Below are positions 8,615 to 17,057 of a DNA stretch of 64,000 bases, piece by piece. The stretch comes from CAG-791 sp963605745 (GTDB lineage: Bacteria; Bacillota; Clostridia; Lachnospirales; Lachnospiraceae): positions 18,141 to 82,140 of the forward strand of contig CAVCWT010000007.1 of assembly GCA_963605745.1 (NCBI GenBank). Reading direction: 5' to 3'. A model generated the notes under the pieces. The model did no database searches. It saw only the letters and a list, made by a program, of their open reading frames with translations, and was not told the origin of the DNA. The position numbers and the translations under genes are program-made. Each line of letters opens with the position of its first letter. Position 1 is the stretch's first letter.

Positions 8615-9416
8615 GGACATTACCATTGGTCAGTATTACCAGACAGATTCTCTTCTCCATAGACTGGATCCGAGAGTCAAGCTGATTGCGACCTTTGTCT
8701 ATATTATTTCGCTTTTTGTGGTGCAGTCCTGGCTGGGGTACCTTTTCGCGGCACTGGCACTTGGTGTTGTGATTGCCCTCTCGCATGTGCCCTTTGGCTA
8801 TATTGTACGCGGAATGCGGGCGATCGTTTTTTTGCTCCTTCTGACGGTTGTCTTTAATCTGTTCCTGACCCAGGGGCGGCCTCTTATACAGATCTGGAAG
8901 CTGACCATCACCTATGAGGGACTGGATTATGCATCTAAAATGGCCATTCGACTGATCTTCCTCATTCTGGGATCTTCGCTGATGACGCTGACGACAACGC
9001 CGAATCAGCTGACGGATGCCATTGAGGATGTACTGGGACCGCTGAAAAAAATACATGTTCCCGTCCATGAAATTGCCATGATGATGTCGATCGCACTTCG
9101 TTTTATTCCAATTCTGATGGAAGAGACGGACAAGATTATGAAGGCGCAGATGGCAAGGGGGGCGGATTTTGAATCCCGAAATCTGATGAAGAAAATTCAG
9201 AGTCTGGTGCCCCTTTTGGTACCTTTGTTCATTTCGGCCTTTCGAAGGGCCAATGATCTGGCGATGGCCATGGAGGCACGCTGCTATCGTGGCGGGGAAG
9301 GCAGAACGAAAATGAAGCCGCTAGTTTATCAGAAGCGGGACCATGCAGCCTATGCAGCAATGGGCATATATGCTGTGCTGTGTATCGTGATTGCGTCGGC
9401 CTCTGCCCTGAAGTGA
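8607..9416 (+). CDS. ecfT: ECF transporter transmembrane subunit EcfT
   Basis: This is the scaffold membrane subunit that couples the two ATPases to S components. The start 'MFKDITIGQYYQTDSLLHRL' lies after AAGGAGG (8590-8596) and gives 269 residues. About five hydrophobic helices are visible, and the C-terminal coupling helices carry the family Ala-Arg-Gly type motif in 'AMEARCYRGGEGRT'. 'DPRVKL' near residue 20 is another family mark. It ends the ecfA1-ecfA2-ecfT group; truA follows after 17 bp and is probably co-transcribed. Confidence 0.94.
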   Translation: MFKDITIGQYYQTDSLLHRLDPRVKLIATFVYIISLFVVQSWLGYLFAALALGVVIALSHVPFGYIVRGMRAIVFLLLLTVVFNLFLTQGRPLIQIWKLTITYEGLDYASKMAIRLIFLILGSSLMTLTTTPNQLTDAIEDVLGPLKKIHVPVHEIAMMMSIALRFIPILMEETDKIMKAQMARGADFESRNLMKKIQSLVPLLVPLFISAFRRANDLAMAMEARCYRGGEGRTKMKPLVYQKRDHAAYAAMGIYAVLCIVIASASALK

Positions 9417-9433
9417 GTGTTGGGAGACAGAAC

Positions 9434-10255
9434 ATGAAGAGAGTCATGCTGGTGACTGCCTATGATGGGACAGAATATTCAGGCTTTGCCAGACAAAAGG
9501 ACCCAAGAATACGGACCATTGAAGGGGAACTAAACCGCGCACTGTCTGAACTGACGGGAGAGAGCATCGAGGTGGCCGGGGCGAGCCGGACGGATGCCGG
9601 AGTGCATGCACTGTGTAATTATGTTGTGTTTGATACCGCATCCCCCATTCCTGCAGCTAAATTCGCACCAGCAGTGAACACGAGACTTCCGGAGGATATT
9701 CGTGTGCGCAAATCCATGGAGGTGGAGGCGTCCTTTCATCCCAGAACGCAGAAAAGCGAAAAAACCTACGAGTATCGCATTTACAATGCCAGGATTCCGG
9801 ATCCATTGAAAAAAAGATATGCCTTCTGCACGTATTTTAAACTGGATGTGGACCGCATGCGGGAAGCAGCGGCCTATCTGGTGGGGGAGCATGATTTTGC
9901 AAGTTTTGCGAATCCGTCAGGGAGCACCGCAACAACAGTGCGTGAAATTACAGCGATCACCATTGAAGAGAACGCCTGCAGAATTCCCCGGCTGATGCTG
10001 GATGCGCAGGGGCATGCGGACGATGAGGACGCCGCAAGAGACATTGTGATTCGGGTCAGCGGAAGAGGATTTCTATATAATATGGTGCGAATTATTGCAG
10101 GAACCCTCCTTAAGGTCGGAAGGGGAATGCTCCGTCCGGAGGATCTTCCGGTTATTCTGGAAGCAAGAAACCGCACTGCGGCAGGTGATACGGCGCCGGC
10201 TTGCGGCTTGTGGCTGGTGGACTATCGGCTTCTGGGACGCCGCGAGGATCGGTGA
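9434..10255 (+). CDS. truA: tRNA pseudouridine(38-40) synthase TruA
   Basis: TruA converts uridines 38-40 of the tRNA anticodon arm to pseudouridine. It has 273 residues from 'MKRVMLVTAYDGTEYSGF'. The catalytic aspartate is in 'GASRTDAGVHA'. The family phrase 'GRGFLYNMVRIIAGTLLKVG' is in the C-terminal half. The position after ecfT is the usual Bacillota order. The rplM-rpsI pair often found next is absent; topA follows. Confidence 0.96.
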   Translation: MKRVMLVTAYDGTEYSGFARQKDPRIRTIEGELNRALSELTGESIEVAGASRTDAGVHALCNYVVFDTASPIPAAKFAPAVNTRLPEDIRVRKSMEVEASFHPRTQKSEKTYEYRIYNARIPDPLKKRYAFCTYFKLDVDRMREAAAYLVGEHDFASFANPSGSTATTVREITAITIEENACRIPRLMLDAQGHADDEDAARDIVIRVSGRGFLYNMVRIIAGTLLKVGRGMLRPEDLPVILEARNRTAAGDTAPACGLWLVDYRLLGRREDR

Positions 10256-10318
10256 CAAATGGGCGAGCGGACCGTGCATCTGCCGTATTTTTTTAAGAAA
10301 ATGGTTACGACTTGCAAC

Positions 10319-10347
10319 TTGCCAAGCTACAGGAAGTGCGTTATATT
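10319..10347 (+). promoter_or_regulatory. Sigma-A promoter upstream of topA
   Basis: TTGCCA (10319-10324), a 17-bp spacer and TATATT (10342-10347) lie 42 bp before the topA start. Confidence 0.65.
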
Positions 10348-10388
10348 CGGTAACGCAACCTAATAGAATGTAGGAGAGTTTATATAGA

Positions 10389-12479
10389 ATGTCACAAAGT
10401 CTGGTTATTGTAGAGTCACCGGCCAAGGTGAAAACCATCAAAAAGTTTCTTGGAAAAAAATACGACGTAGCCGCCAGTCAAGGGCATGTCCGGGATCTGC
10501 CAAGGAGCCAGATGGGAATTGATGTAGAGCATGATTTTGAACCAAAGTATATTACCATTCGAGGAAAGGGGGATCTGCTCGCTGACCTACGAAAGCGAGT
10601 GAAAAAGGCAGATAAGGTTTATCTGGCAACGGACCCTGACCGTGAGGGAGAGGCGATTTCCTGGCATCTGATGGCGGCACTTCGTCTGGAGGATAAAAAG
10701 GTCGCGAGAATTACCTTCAATGAGATTACAAAGAGTGCAGTGACGGAGTCCTTTAAGAACACAAGAGAGATCGATATGAATCTTGTGGATGCTCAGCAGG
10801 CAAGGCGTGTTCTGGACCGCATTGTTGGTTATCGGATCTCACCTCTTCTGTGGGCAAAGGTAAAAAGAGGACTGTCGGCGGGACGTGTGCAGTCGGTGGC
10901 CCTTCGAATGATCGGTGACAGAGAGGACGAGATCAATTCCTTTATTCCGGAGGAATATTGGACCATGGATGCCGTGTTGGACGTTAAGGGTGAGAAAAAG
11001 CCGCTGATTGCCCATTATTACGGACCGGTTGGATCTTCTAAAAAGGCAGAACTTAAAAATGCCGGTGAGGTAGAGACACTCAAAAAGAACCTGGAGTGTG
11101 CCGAGTATCAGATTTCTGAAATCAGGACAACAACAAGAGAGCGAAAGGCGCCGCTTCCCTTTACAACATCGACGCTGCAGCAGGAGGCCTCCAAGGCACT
11201 GAATTTTTCCACACAGAAAACCATGCGGATTGCCCAGCAGCTGTATGAAGGTGTAGAGCTCAAGGGCAGTGGATCAGTTGGTATCATCACGTATCTGCGT
11301 ACGGATTCGACGCGCATTTCTGATGAGGCGATGGCAAGCTCTGCAGATTATATCCGCAGAGAATACGGTGAAGAGTTCCTCTCAGGCGGGGAACAGAAAA
11401 AGAACTCCGGCAAAATACAGGACGCCCATGAGGCAATTCGCCCGACGGAGATTACCCGCACGCCGGCCAGCATCAAGGATTCTCTTTCCAGAGATCAGCT
11501 GAGGCTCTATCAGCTGATCTGGAACCGGTTTGTTGCAAGCCGTATGTCCGGAGCCAGAATTGAACAGACCAGAGTGACAGTGACGGCCAAAGGGAAAGAT
11601 GAGTCCTATCTTTTCACCATGCCATTTTCAAGAGTCGCCTTTGAAGGCTTCCTGAAGGTATATCGTCCTGCTGATGACGAAAAGGGCGACGGCGCTTTGA
11701 TGAAGGGACTTGATGAAACCTCTGTGCTGACCCTGAAGGAGCTGGATGGGCAGCAGCATTTTACACAGCCGGTGGCACATTATACAGAGGCTTCCCTGGT
11801 GCATGCTCTGGAGGAACAGGGCATTGGACGACCTTCGACCTATGCACCTACGATTACGACAATTCTGGCAAGACGATATGTCACAAAAGAGAGCAAAAAT
11901 CTCTATATGACGGAACTGGGCGAGGCCGTGAATAACATTATGAAGACCTCGTTCCCGGAAATTGTGGATCCTACCTTTACGGCTAACCTGGAGTCACTCC
12001 TGGACGGTGTTGCAGAAGGCGAGGTGAAATGGAAAACCATCATTGAGAATTTTTATCCGGATCTGGATGCTGCCGTTCAGAAGGCGAATGAGGAACTGGA
12101 AAAGGTCGAAATCAAGGACGAAGAGTCTGATGAAATCTGCGAAAAATGCGGCCGCCGGATGGTCATCAAATACGGACCGCATGGCCGGTTCCTTGCCTGC
12201 CCCGGCTTTCCGGAGTGCCGCAACACAAAGCCTTATTTTGAAAAGGTCGGCGTGAATTGTCCGAAATGCGGCAAAGAGATCGTCATCAAGATGACCAAGA
12301 AGGGCCGCAGGTATTACGGGTGTCTTGGAAATCCGGAGTGTGATTTCATGACCTGGAATCGCCCTTCCAAAGAGATGTGCCCTCACTGCGGCAGTCCTCT
12401 CCTGGAAAAAGGAAACAAGCTTGTTTGCTGGAATGAGGAGTGCGGCTACGTGACAGATAAAAAGAGCGTGGAGGTTTAG
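10389..12479 (+). CDS. topA: DNA topoisomerase I (type IA)
   Basis: TopA relaxes negative supercoils through a 5'-phosphotyrosine intermediate. It has 696 residues. The N-terminal TOPRIM domain begins 'SLVIVESPAKVKTIKKFLG' and has 'TDPDREGEAISWHL' as the acidic metal site. The catalytic tyrosine is in 'GIITYLRTDSTRIS', near residue 302. Three C-terminal zinc ribbons with paired cysteines follow (starting CEKC, CPKC and CPHC, from about residue 580). codY begins two bases after the stop, so the two are almost certainly co-transcribed. Confidence 0.98.
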   Translation: MSQSLVIVESPAKVKTIKKFLGKKYDVAASQGHVRDLPRSQMGIDVEHDFEPKYITIRGKGDLLADLRKRVKKADKVYLATDPDREGEAISWHLMAALRLEDKKVARITFNEITKSAVTESFKNTREIDMNLVDAQQARRVLDRIVGYRISPLLWAKVKRGLSAGRVQSVALRMIGDREDEINSFIPEEYWTMDAVLDVKGEKKPLIAHYYGPVGSSKKAELKNAGEVETLKKNLECAEYQISEIRTTTRERKAPLPFTTSTLQQEASKALNFSTQKTMRIAQQLYEGVELKGSGSVGIITYLRTDSTRISDEAMASSADYIRREYGEEFLSGGEQKKNSGKIQDAHEAIRPTEITRTPASIKDSLSRDQLRLYQLIWNRFVASRMSGARIEQTRVTVTAKGKDESYLFTMPFSRVAFEGFLKVYRPADDEKGDGALMKGLDETSVLTLKELDGQQHFTQPVAHYTEASLVHALEEQGIGRPSTYAPTITTILARRYVTKESKNLYMTELGEAVNNIMKTSFPEIVDPTFTANLESLLDGVAEGEVKWKTIIENFYPDLDAAVQKANEELEKVEIKDEESDEICEKCGRRMVIKYGPHGRFLACPGFPECRNTKPYFEKVGVNCPKCGKEIVIKMTKKGRRYYGCLGNPECDFMTWNRPSKEMCPHCGSPLLEKGNKLVCWNEECGYVTDKKSVEV

Positions 12480-12480
12480 A

Positions 12481-13281
12481 ATGAGCAAAAGTGTGAACAA
12501 CGTACAGCTATTGGATAAGACGAGAAAAATCGAACGACTTCTGCACAACAACAGCACCGGAAAAGTGGTGTTTAACGACATCTGCGCAGTAATGAGTGAG
12601 ATCATGGACAGCAACGTGCTGGTTTTGTCACACAAGGGTAAAGTGATCGGTGTTTCCTGCAGAGAAGAGATTCCGCCGATCGAAAATCTGATCAGAAACG
12701 GCCTGGGGGAGGTCATCGACAAGACATTAAATGAAAGACTCCTGGGAATTCTTTCCACCAATGAGAATGTTATGCTGGCAACGCTTGGCTTTGAAGGAGA
12801 GGATGCAGAGTGCAATGCCATCATCTGCCCGATTGAGATTGCAGGAGAGAGGCTTGGAACAGTATTCGTTTATAACAGAGGCTCCAGATATGATATTGAT
12901 GACATCATTATCTGCGAGTACGGAACAACCGTGGTAGGACTCGAGATGCTCCGTGCTGTATCGGAGGAAACGGCAGAAGAAAACCGCAGAATTGCGATTG
13001 TAAAATCGGCATTCTCAACACTGTCCTATACGGAGATTCAGGCGATCCTGCATATCTTTGAAGAACTGGACGGAAAAAGAGAAGGTATTCTGGTTGCCTC
13101 CAAAATTGCAGATAAGGCCGGAATCACCCGCTCAGTCATTGTCAATGCGCTTCGCAAATTCGAATCTGCCGGAGTCATTGAGTCCCGTTCCTCAGGAATG
13201 AAGGGAACCTATATCAAGGTCATGAATGATGCGGTTTATCATGAGCTCGAGACCATGCGGTCCCGAATGGAAGAGATGTAA
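12481..13281 (+). CDS. codY: GTP-sensing transcriptional repressor CodY
   Basis: CodY represses amino acid, peptide-uptake and stationary-phase genes when GTP and branched-chain amino acids are plentiful. It has 266 residues, close to the usual 259-265. The GAF-like ligand domain covers roughly residues 1-160. The C-terminal winged helix-turn-helix is recognised by 'ASKIADKAGITRSVIVNAL' and 'RKFESAGVIESRSSGMKGTY'. It starts one base after the topA stop. A possible CodY box lies at 35880 near the rplJ promoter. Confidence 0.97.
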   Translation: MSKSVNNVQLLDKTRKIERLLHNNSTGKVVFNDICAVMSEIMDSNVLVLSHKGKVIGVSCREEIPPIENLIRNGLGEVIDKTLNERLLGILSTNENVMLATLGFEGEDAECNAIICPIEIAGERLGTVFVYNRGSRYDIDDIIICEYGTTVVGLEMLRAVSEETAEENRRIAIVKSAFSTLSYTEIQAILHIFEELDGKREGILVASKIADKAGITRSVIVNALRKFESAGVIESRSSGMKGTYIKVMNDAVYHELETMRSRMEEM

Positions 13282-13411
13282 CGGTTGGGCAATTGTCCGG
13301 ATCACAGTCGGAAGCAGACATTTTTCACCAGGACCTGCAGATGGCAGCTGTGTGAAAACTCACACTGTGGCGTGAACGGGGTGAGGCAGGGTGAGGCATG
13401 TCAAGTTCTGC

Positions 13412-13440
13412 TTGCACGGCAAAGGACGGCATGATATACT
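13412..13440 (+). promoter_or_regulatory. Sigma-A promoter of the rpsB-tsf operon
   Basis: TTGCAC (13412-13417), a 17-bp spacer and TATACT (13435-13440) predict a start near 13447 and so a 5' leader of about 195 nt before rpsB. Confidence 0.75.
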
Positions 13441-13446
13441 CAAACG

Positions 13447-13641
13447 GCTGTGCGTGAAGGGATTTTCGGAGCGCATGGTGAAGGACTATAAAACACGCAT
13501 TTTCAGCAGGTGCCGGTGGCCGAAAGGCTGGCATGAGTCCTTGGAAGGCTTTCGGAGTAAATTCAAAAGCCTTTTGCTGCGAAGAGGATGCGGACGGCCG
13601 GTTGCTCCCGGCACACAAAACCAATTATGGAGGATAATAAA
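13447..13641 (+). promoter_or_regulatory. Structured 5' leader of rpsB (candidate ribosomal-protein leader)
   Basis: The leader holds a hairpin near 13510-13532 (TGCCGG-type arm, GAAA loop, GGCTGGCA arm). A second stem at about 13544-13574 pairs AAGGCTTT with AAAGCCTT and runs into TTGC. S2 autoregulates rpsB in several bacteria, so an autoregulatory leader is plausible, but I do not recognise a described family. The stretch 13282-13411 upstream shows nothing further. Confidence 0.4.
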
Positions 13642-14418
13642 ATGAGCGTAGTATCTATGAAGGATCTGCTGGAGGCAGGCGTACACTTTGGTCATCAGAC
13701 CCGTCGTTGGAACCCTAAGATGGCTCCTTACATCTTCACAGAGCGCAACGGCATCCACATCATCGACCTGCAGAAGTCTGTTGTAAAGGTAGACGAGGCT
13801 TACAAGGCAGTATTCGAGATCGCAGAGCAGGGCGGCACCATCCTGTTCGTAGGAACCAAGAAGCAGGCTCAGGATTCCGTAAAGGCTGAGGCAGAGCGCT
13901 GCGGTATGTACTATGTCAACCACAGATGGCTCGGCGGTATGCTGACCAACTTTAAGACCATCCAGACCAGAGTTGAGCGTCTCAACAAGATCAACGAGAT
14001 GGAGACAGACGGAACCTTCGATGTACTGCCCAAGAAGGAAGTTGCTGCTCTTAAGAAGGAGCAGGCTAAGCTTCAGGCTAACATCGGCGGTATCACAACC
14101 ATGACTCACATTCCGGATGCAATCTTTGTTGTTGATCCCAAGAAGGAGAAGATCTGCATCAACGAGGCACACAGCCTGGGCATCACTCTGATCGGTATTG
14201 CAGATACCAACTGCGATCCGGATGAGCTGGATTACATCATCCCTGGTAACGATGATGCAATTCGTGCCGTTAAGCTTCTGTGCTCCAAGATGGCTGATGC
14301 AGTCATCGAGGCTCGTCAGGGTGAGGAGAATGTTGCGGCAGATGCAGAGGGTCAGGATGCGCTGGCAGCTGAGTCCGCAGCAAGCGAGGCAGATCAGGCA
14401 GCAGAGGGAACTCTGTAA
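13642..14418 (+). CDS. rpsB: 30S ribosomal protein S2
   Basis: S2 joins late in 30S assembly and is needed for S1 binding. The start 'MSVVSMKDLLEAGVHFGHQ' follows a TGGAGGA site and gives 258 residues; an ATG at 13588 would add an unrelated leader. Conserved phrases include 'RRWNPKMAPYIFTERNGIHI', 'NHRWLGGMLTNFKTI' and 'GIADTNCDPD'. The last 30 or so residues are an Ala/Glu-rich acidic tail, which varies between species. tsf follows after 70 bp. Confidence 0.97.
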   Translation: MSVVSMKDLLEAGVHFGHQTRRWNPKMAPYIFTERNGIHIIDLQKSVVKVDEAYKAVFEIAEQGGTILFVGTKKQAQDSVKAEAERCGMYYVNHRWLGGMLTNFKTIQTRVERLNKINEMETDGTFDVLPKKEVAALKKEQAKLQANIGGITTMTHIPDAIFVVDPKKEKICINEAHSLGITLIGIADTNCDPDELDYIIPGNDDAIRAVKLLCSKMADAVIEARQGEENVAADAEGQDALAAESAASEADQAAEGTL

Positions 14419-14488
14419 GGTACAGATAGCGTTTTGGATCAAGGTAGTTACTTTGAACCATTATCACATTATGGAAAGAGGTTGAATT

Positions 14489-15439
14489 ATGGCAATTTCA
14501 GCAGCTCAGGTAAAAGAGCTCAGAGAGATCTCTGGCGCAGGAATTATGGAGTGCAAGAAGGCACTGACTGAGACCGACGGCAATATGGACGAGGCAATGG
14601 AGCTCCTGCGTAAAGCAGGCGCTGCAAAGGCTGAGAAGAAGGCAAGCCGTATCGCAGCTGAGGGTCTTTGCTATGTCGCACAGACTGCAGATAACAAGGC
14701 AGCTGTTGTTGAGGTTAACTCTGAGACAGATTTCGTAGCAAACAATGCAACCTTCAAAGAGTATGTTCAGAAGGTAGCAAACGCAGCACTGAATACAACC
14801 GCAGCTGACATGGAAGGCTTCCTTGCTGACAAGTGGCCGGAAGATGCTTCCAAGACTGTAAATGACAGCCTGGTTGATATGATCGCTGTGATTTCCGAGA
14901 AGCTTTCCATCCGTCGTTTCGAGCAGATCGAGGCAGCAAACGGAATTGTTGCTTCTTACGTTCATGGCGCAGGTCGTATCGCTGTTCTGGTTGAGGCTGA
15001 TACCGATGTTGTAAATGATGACATCAAAGATGCTGTCCGCAACGTTGCCATGCAGGTTGCAGCTCTGTCTCCTAAGTATGTCAGCGAGGAGGACATCCCG
15101 GTAGAGGTTCGTGAGCACGAGAAGGAGATCCTTCTGGCTCAGGCTGTTGCTGAGAACGAGGCACTTCCGGAGAATAAGAGAAAGCCTCAGCAGATTCTGG
15201 AGAAGATGCTAATTGGCCGTCTGAACAAGGAGTTCAAGGAAATCTGCCTGAACGATCAGGTTTACGTAAAGGCAGAGGATGGCAAACAGTCCGTAGCTGC
15301 ATACATCGCAGAGGTTGGCAAGAAGAACGGTGCGAACATCACCATCAAGAAGTTCGTTCGTTTCGAGACCGGTGAAGGTATGGAGCACAAGGAAGAGAAC
15401 TTCGCAAAGGAAGTTATGGAGCAGGCAGGTAAGGCTTGA
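14489..15439 (+). CDS. tsf: Elongation factor Ts
   Basis: EF-Ts releases GDP from EF-Tu. It has 316 residues. The N-terminal UBA-like domain has 'LREISGAGIMECKKALTE' and is followed by the conserved 'AAEGLCYV'. The Tu-contact region 'EVNSETDFVANNATF' is intact. The core ends with 'NITIKKFVRFETGEG'. It forms a two-gene operon with rpsB and is closed by the terminator at 15493. Confidence 0.97.
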   Translation: MAISAAQVKELREISGAGIMECKKALTETDGNMDEAMELLRKAGAAKAEKKASRIAAEGLCYVAQTADNKAAVVEVNSETDFVANNATFKEYVQKVANAALNTTAADMEGFLADKWPEDASKTVNDSLVDMIAVISEKLSIRRFEQIEAANGIVASYVHGAGRIAVLVEADTDVVNDDIKDAVRNVAMQVAALSPKYVSEEDIPVEVREHEKEILLAQAVAENEALPENKRKPQQILEKMLIGRLNKEFKEICLNDQVYVKAEDGKQSVAAYIAEVGKKNGANITIKKFVRFETGEGMEHKEENFAKEVMEQAGKA

Positions 15440-15492
15440 GCCCTTCCGATATACGGTTTCGTTTGAGTGAGAATCATTCACCTGGCGATTAC

Positions 15493-15537
15493 AGAGCCGG
15501 AGGGTCAGCGCGTTTCGCTGCCTTCCGGCTCTTTTTT
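15493..15537 (+). terminator. Intrinsic terminator after tsf
   Basis: AGAGCCGGA pairs with TCCGGCTCT around a longer loop and is followed by six T. Confidence 0.85.
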
Positions 15538-15554
15538 ACACAGGAACAGAAAAT

Positions 15555-16283
15555 ATGAAGTTTAACCGAGTCAATGACAACACAGTAAATTGTATTATAT
15601 CCAGAGAGGAGTTGGCTGGAAATGGGGTCACCCTCGAAGATATTATGAGCCGCAAGCCGGAGGCCATCGAATATCTGCATCGAGTGATTGCAGAGGCATC
15701 CAAGGCAGTTCATATGCAGATGACGACAGGATTTACCTCCATGCAGATCCAGGCAAGAGGTGACGGGTCCATTTTGCTGACGATTTCCAACGGAGTATCA
15801 GCTGAGGATGGCAGAGGTGGTACTGCAGATCCGATGGCGGCCATTAAGGATGCCATCGAGTGCATCTTAGGCAGCACTCAGGAGAGAATATTCGGCAAAG
15901 AAGAGGCCGAAACGTGTGCCGCAAGGAAGGATGATCTGCAGAATGGTCATAAGGACTCTGCTACGGAAGCAGCTTCCTGCAGGAAGCGTTCCTTATATTG
16001 TTACATGTTCCATTCCCTTTCTGATGCCATCGAATGCTGCAGGAGGCTGCCGCTTCTGGCCAATATGGAATCCTCTTTGTGGCAGAATCGATCGGAAGGG
16101 TTTTATTATCTGTTTGTAAAGGTAAACATTGAGGGAGAGGACGCGTTTCCGGAGCGAACCGTCCTTGCAATGAATGAGTTCGGCAGCTGCTGCGATGCAA
16201 CACCAGAGTCTGCTGCCTATATTATGGAGCACGAGAAATGCATTCTGGACAAAAACGCGGCGGCAAGCCTGGCACGCATGTAA
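15555..16283 (+). CDS. mecA: MecA-type adaptor protein (ClpC adaptor)
   Basis: MecA adaptors bind substrates such as ComK and deliver them to the ClpC ATPase. It has 242 residues. The N-terminal region 'MKFNRVNDNTVNCIISREEL' matches the MecA family opening. The C-terminal Clp-binding domain has 'SLYCYMFHSLSDAIECCRRL' and ends with the family-like 'EHEKCILDKNAAA'. The middle is a variable linker rich in Glu and Ala. No clpC is nearby. Its 3' end overlaps the next gene by 46 bp. In a Clostridia the true substrate is unknown. Confidence 0.8.
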   Translation: MKFNRVNDNTVNCIISREELAGNGVTLEDIMSRKPEAIEYLHRVIAEASKAVHMQMTTGFTSMQIQARGDGSILLTISNGVSAEDGRGGTADPMAAIKDAIECILGSTQERIFGKEEAETCAARKDDLQNGHKDSATEAASCRKRSLYCYMFHSLSDAIECCRRLPLLANMESSLWQNRSEGFYYLFVKVNIEGEDAFPERTVLAMNEFGSCCDATPESAAYIMEHEKCILDKNAAASLARM

Positions 16284-17044
16284 AGCGGAATCCGCAGAGT
16301 TCACACAGATCCAATGCGGGGCAGACAGACGGCAAAATCCGCTTGAACAAGTTTATCGCCTCATCCGGAATGTATTCCAGACGAGAGGCGGATGCCTTGA
16401 TGGAACAGGGCGAGGTTACGGTGGATGACAGGATTGCACTGCCGGGTACGATGGTGACAGGACAGGAGAAGATCAAGGTTCGGGACCGAATCATCCATTC
16501 GCAAAGCCGCAAGGTGGTTGTGGCTTATTACAAGCCGGTAGGAGTCACGGTTACCCGTTCTGATCCGTACGCAAAGGTGACCTTAGAGGATGTTTTCCAT
16601 TATCCCATGCATCTGAATTATGCGGGAAGGCTGGATCGTGATTCCGAAGGGCTCCTTCTCATGACCAATGACGGAGAACTCATTGATGCCATGATGCGGG
16701 GCGCAGCCGGCCACGAAAAAGAATATGTGGTCCGCACAAGGAGCAAGCTCAGTGACGAGGATCTGCAGCAGATGTCCAAGGGAATCTGGCTGAAGGATCT
16801 GGAGGTCAAGACAAAGCCCTGCCGTATCGAACGGCTGGGTGATTATACCTTCCGGATTGTTCTGACGCAGGGATTGAATCGTCAGATTCGCAGAATGTGC
16901 AAGGCAAGAGGCAATGAGGTTAAGAGCCTGAAAAGAATTCGCGTTCTGACCGTAAATACAAAAGGACTGCATCCTGGCATGCAAAGAGAGCTGTCCGAAC
17001 AGGAACGCAGGGAATTGTATGAGGCAGCCGGTCTGACTTTGTGA
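16238..17044 (+). CDS. rluF: 23S rRNA pseudouridine synthase, RluF-like
   Basis: This RsuA/RluB-family enzyme has 268 residues. After a basic N-terminal tail of about 33 residues comes an S4 domain ('IRLNKFIASSGMYSRREAD'). The catalytic aspartate is in 'GRLDRDSEGLLLMTNDGEL'. 'GHEKEYVV' and 'LTQGLNRQIRRMC' resemble RluF, which modifies U2604 of 23S rRNA, more than RluB. The start overlaps mecA by 46 bp and has a GGAGCAC site. A later start is possible because the tail before residue 33 is not conserved. The exact target is inferred. Confidence 0.85.
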   Translation: MHSGQKRGGKPGTHVKRNPQSSHRSNAGQTDGKIRLNKFIASSGMYSRREADALMEQGEVTVDDRIALPGTMVTGQEKIKVRDRIIHSQSRKVVVAYYKPVGVTVTRSDPYAKVTLEDVFHYPMHLNYAGRLDRDSEGLLLMTNDGELIDAMMRGAAGHEKEYVVRTRSKLSDEDLQQMSKGIWLKDLEVKTKPCRIERLGDYTFRIVLTQGLNRQIRRMCKARGNEVKSLKRIRVLTVNTKGLHPGMQRELSEQERRELYEAAGLTL

Positions 17045-17057
17045 GCAGGGAGTTTCC

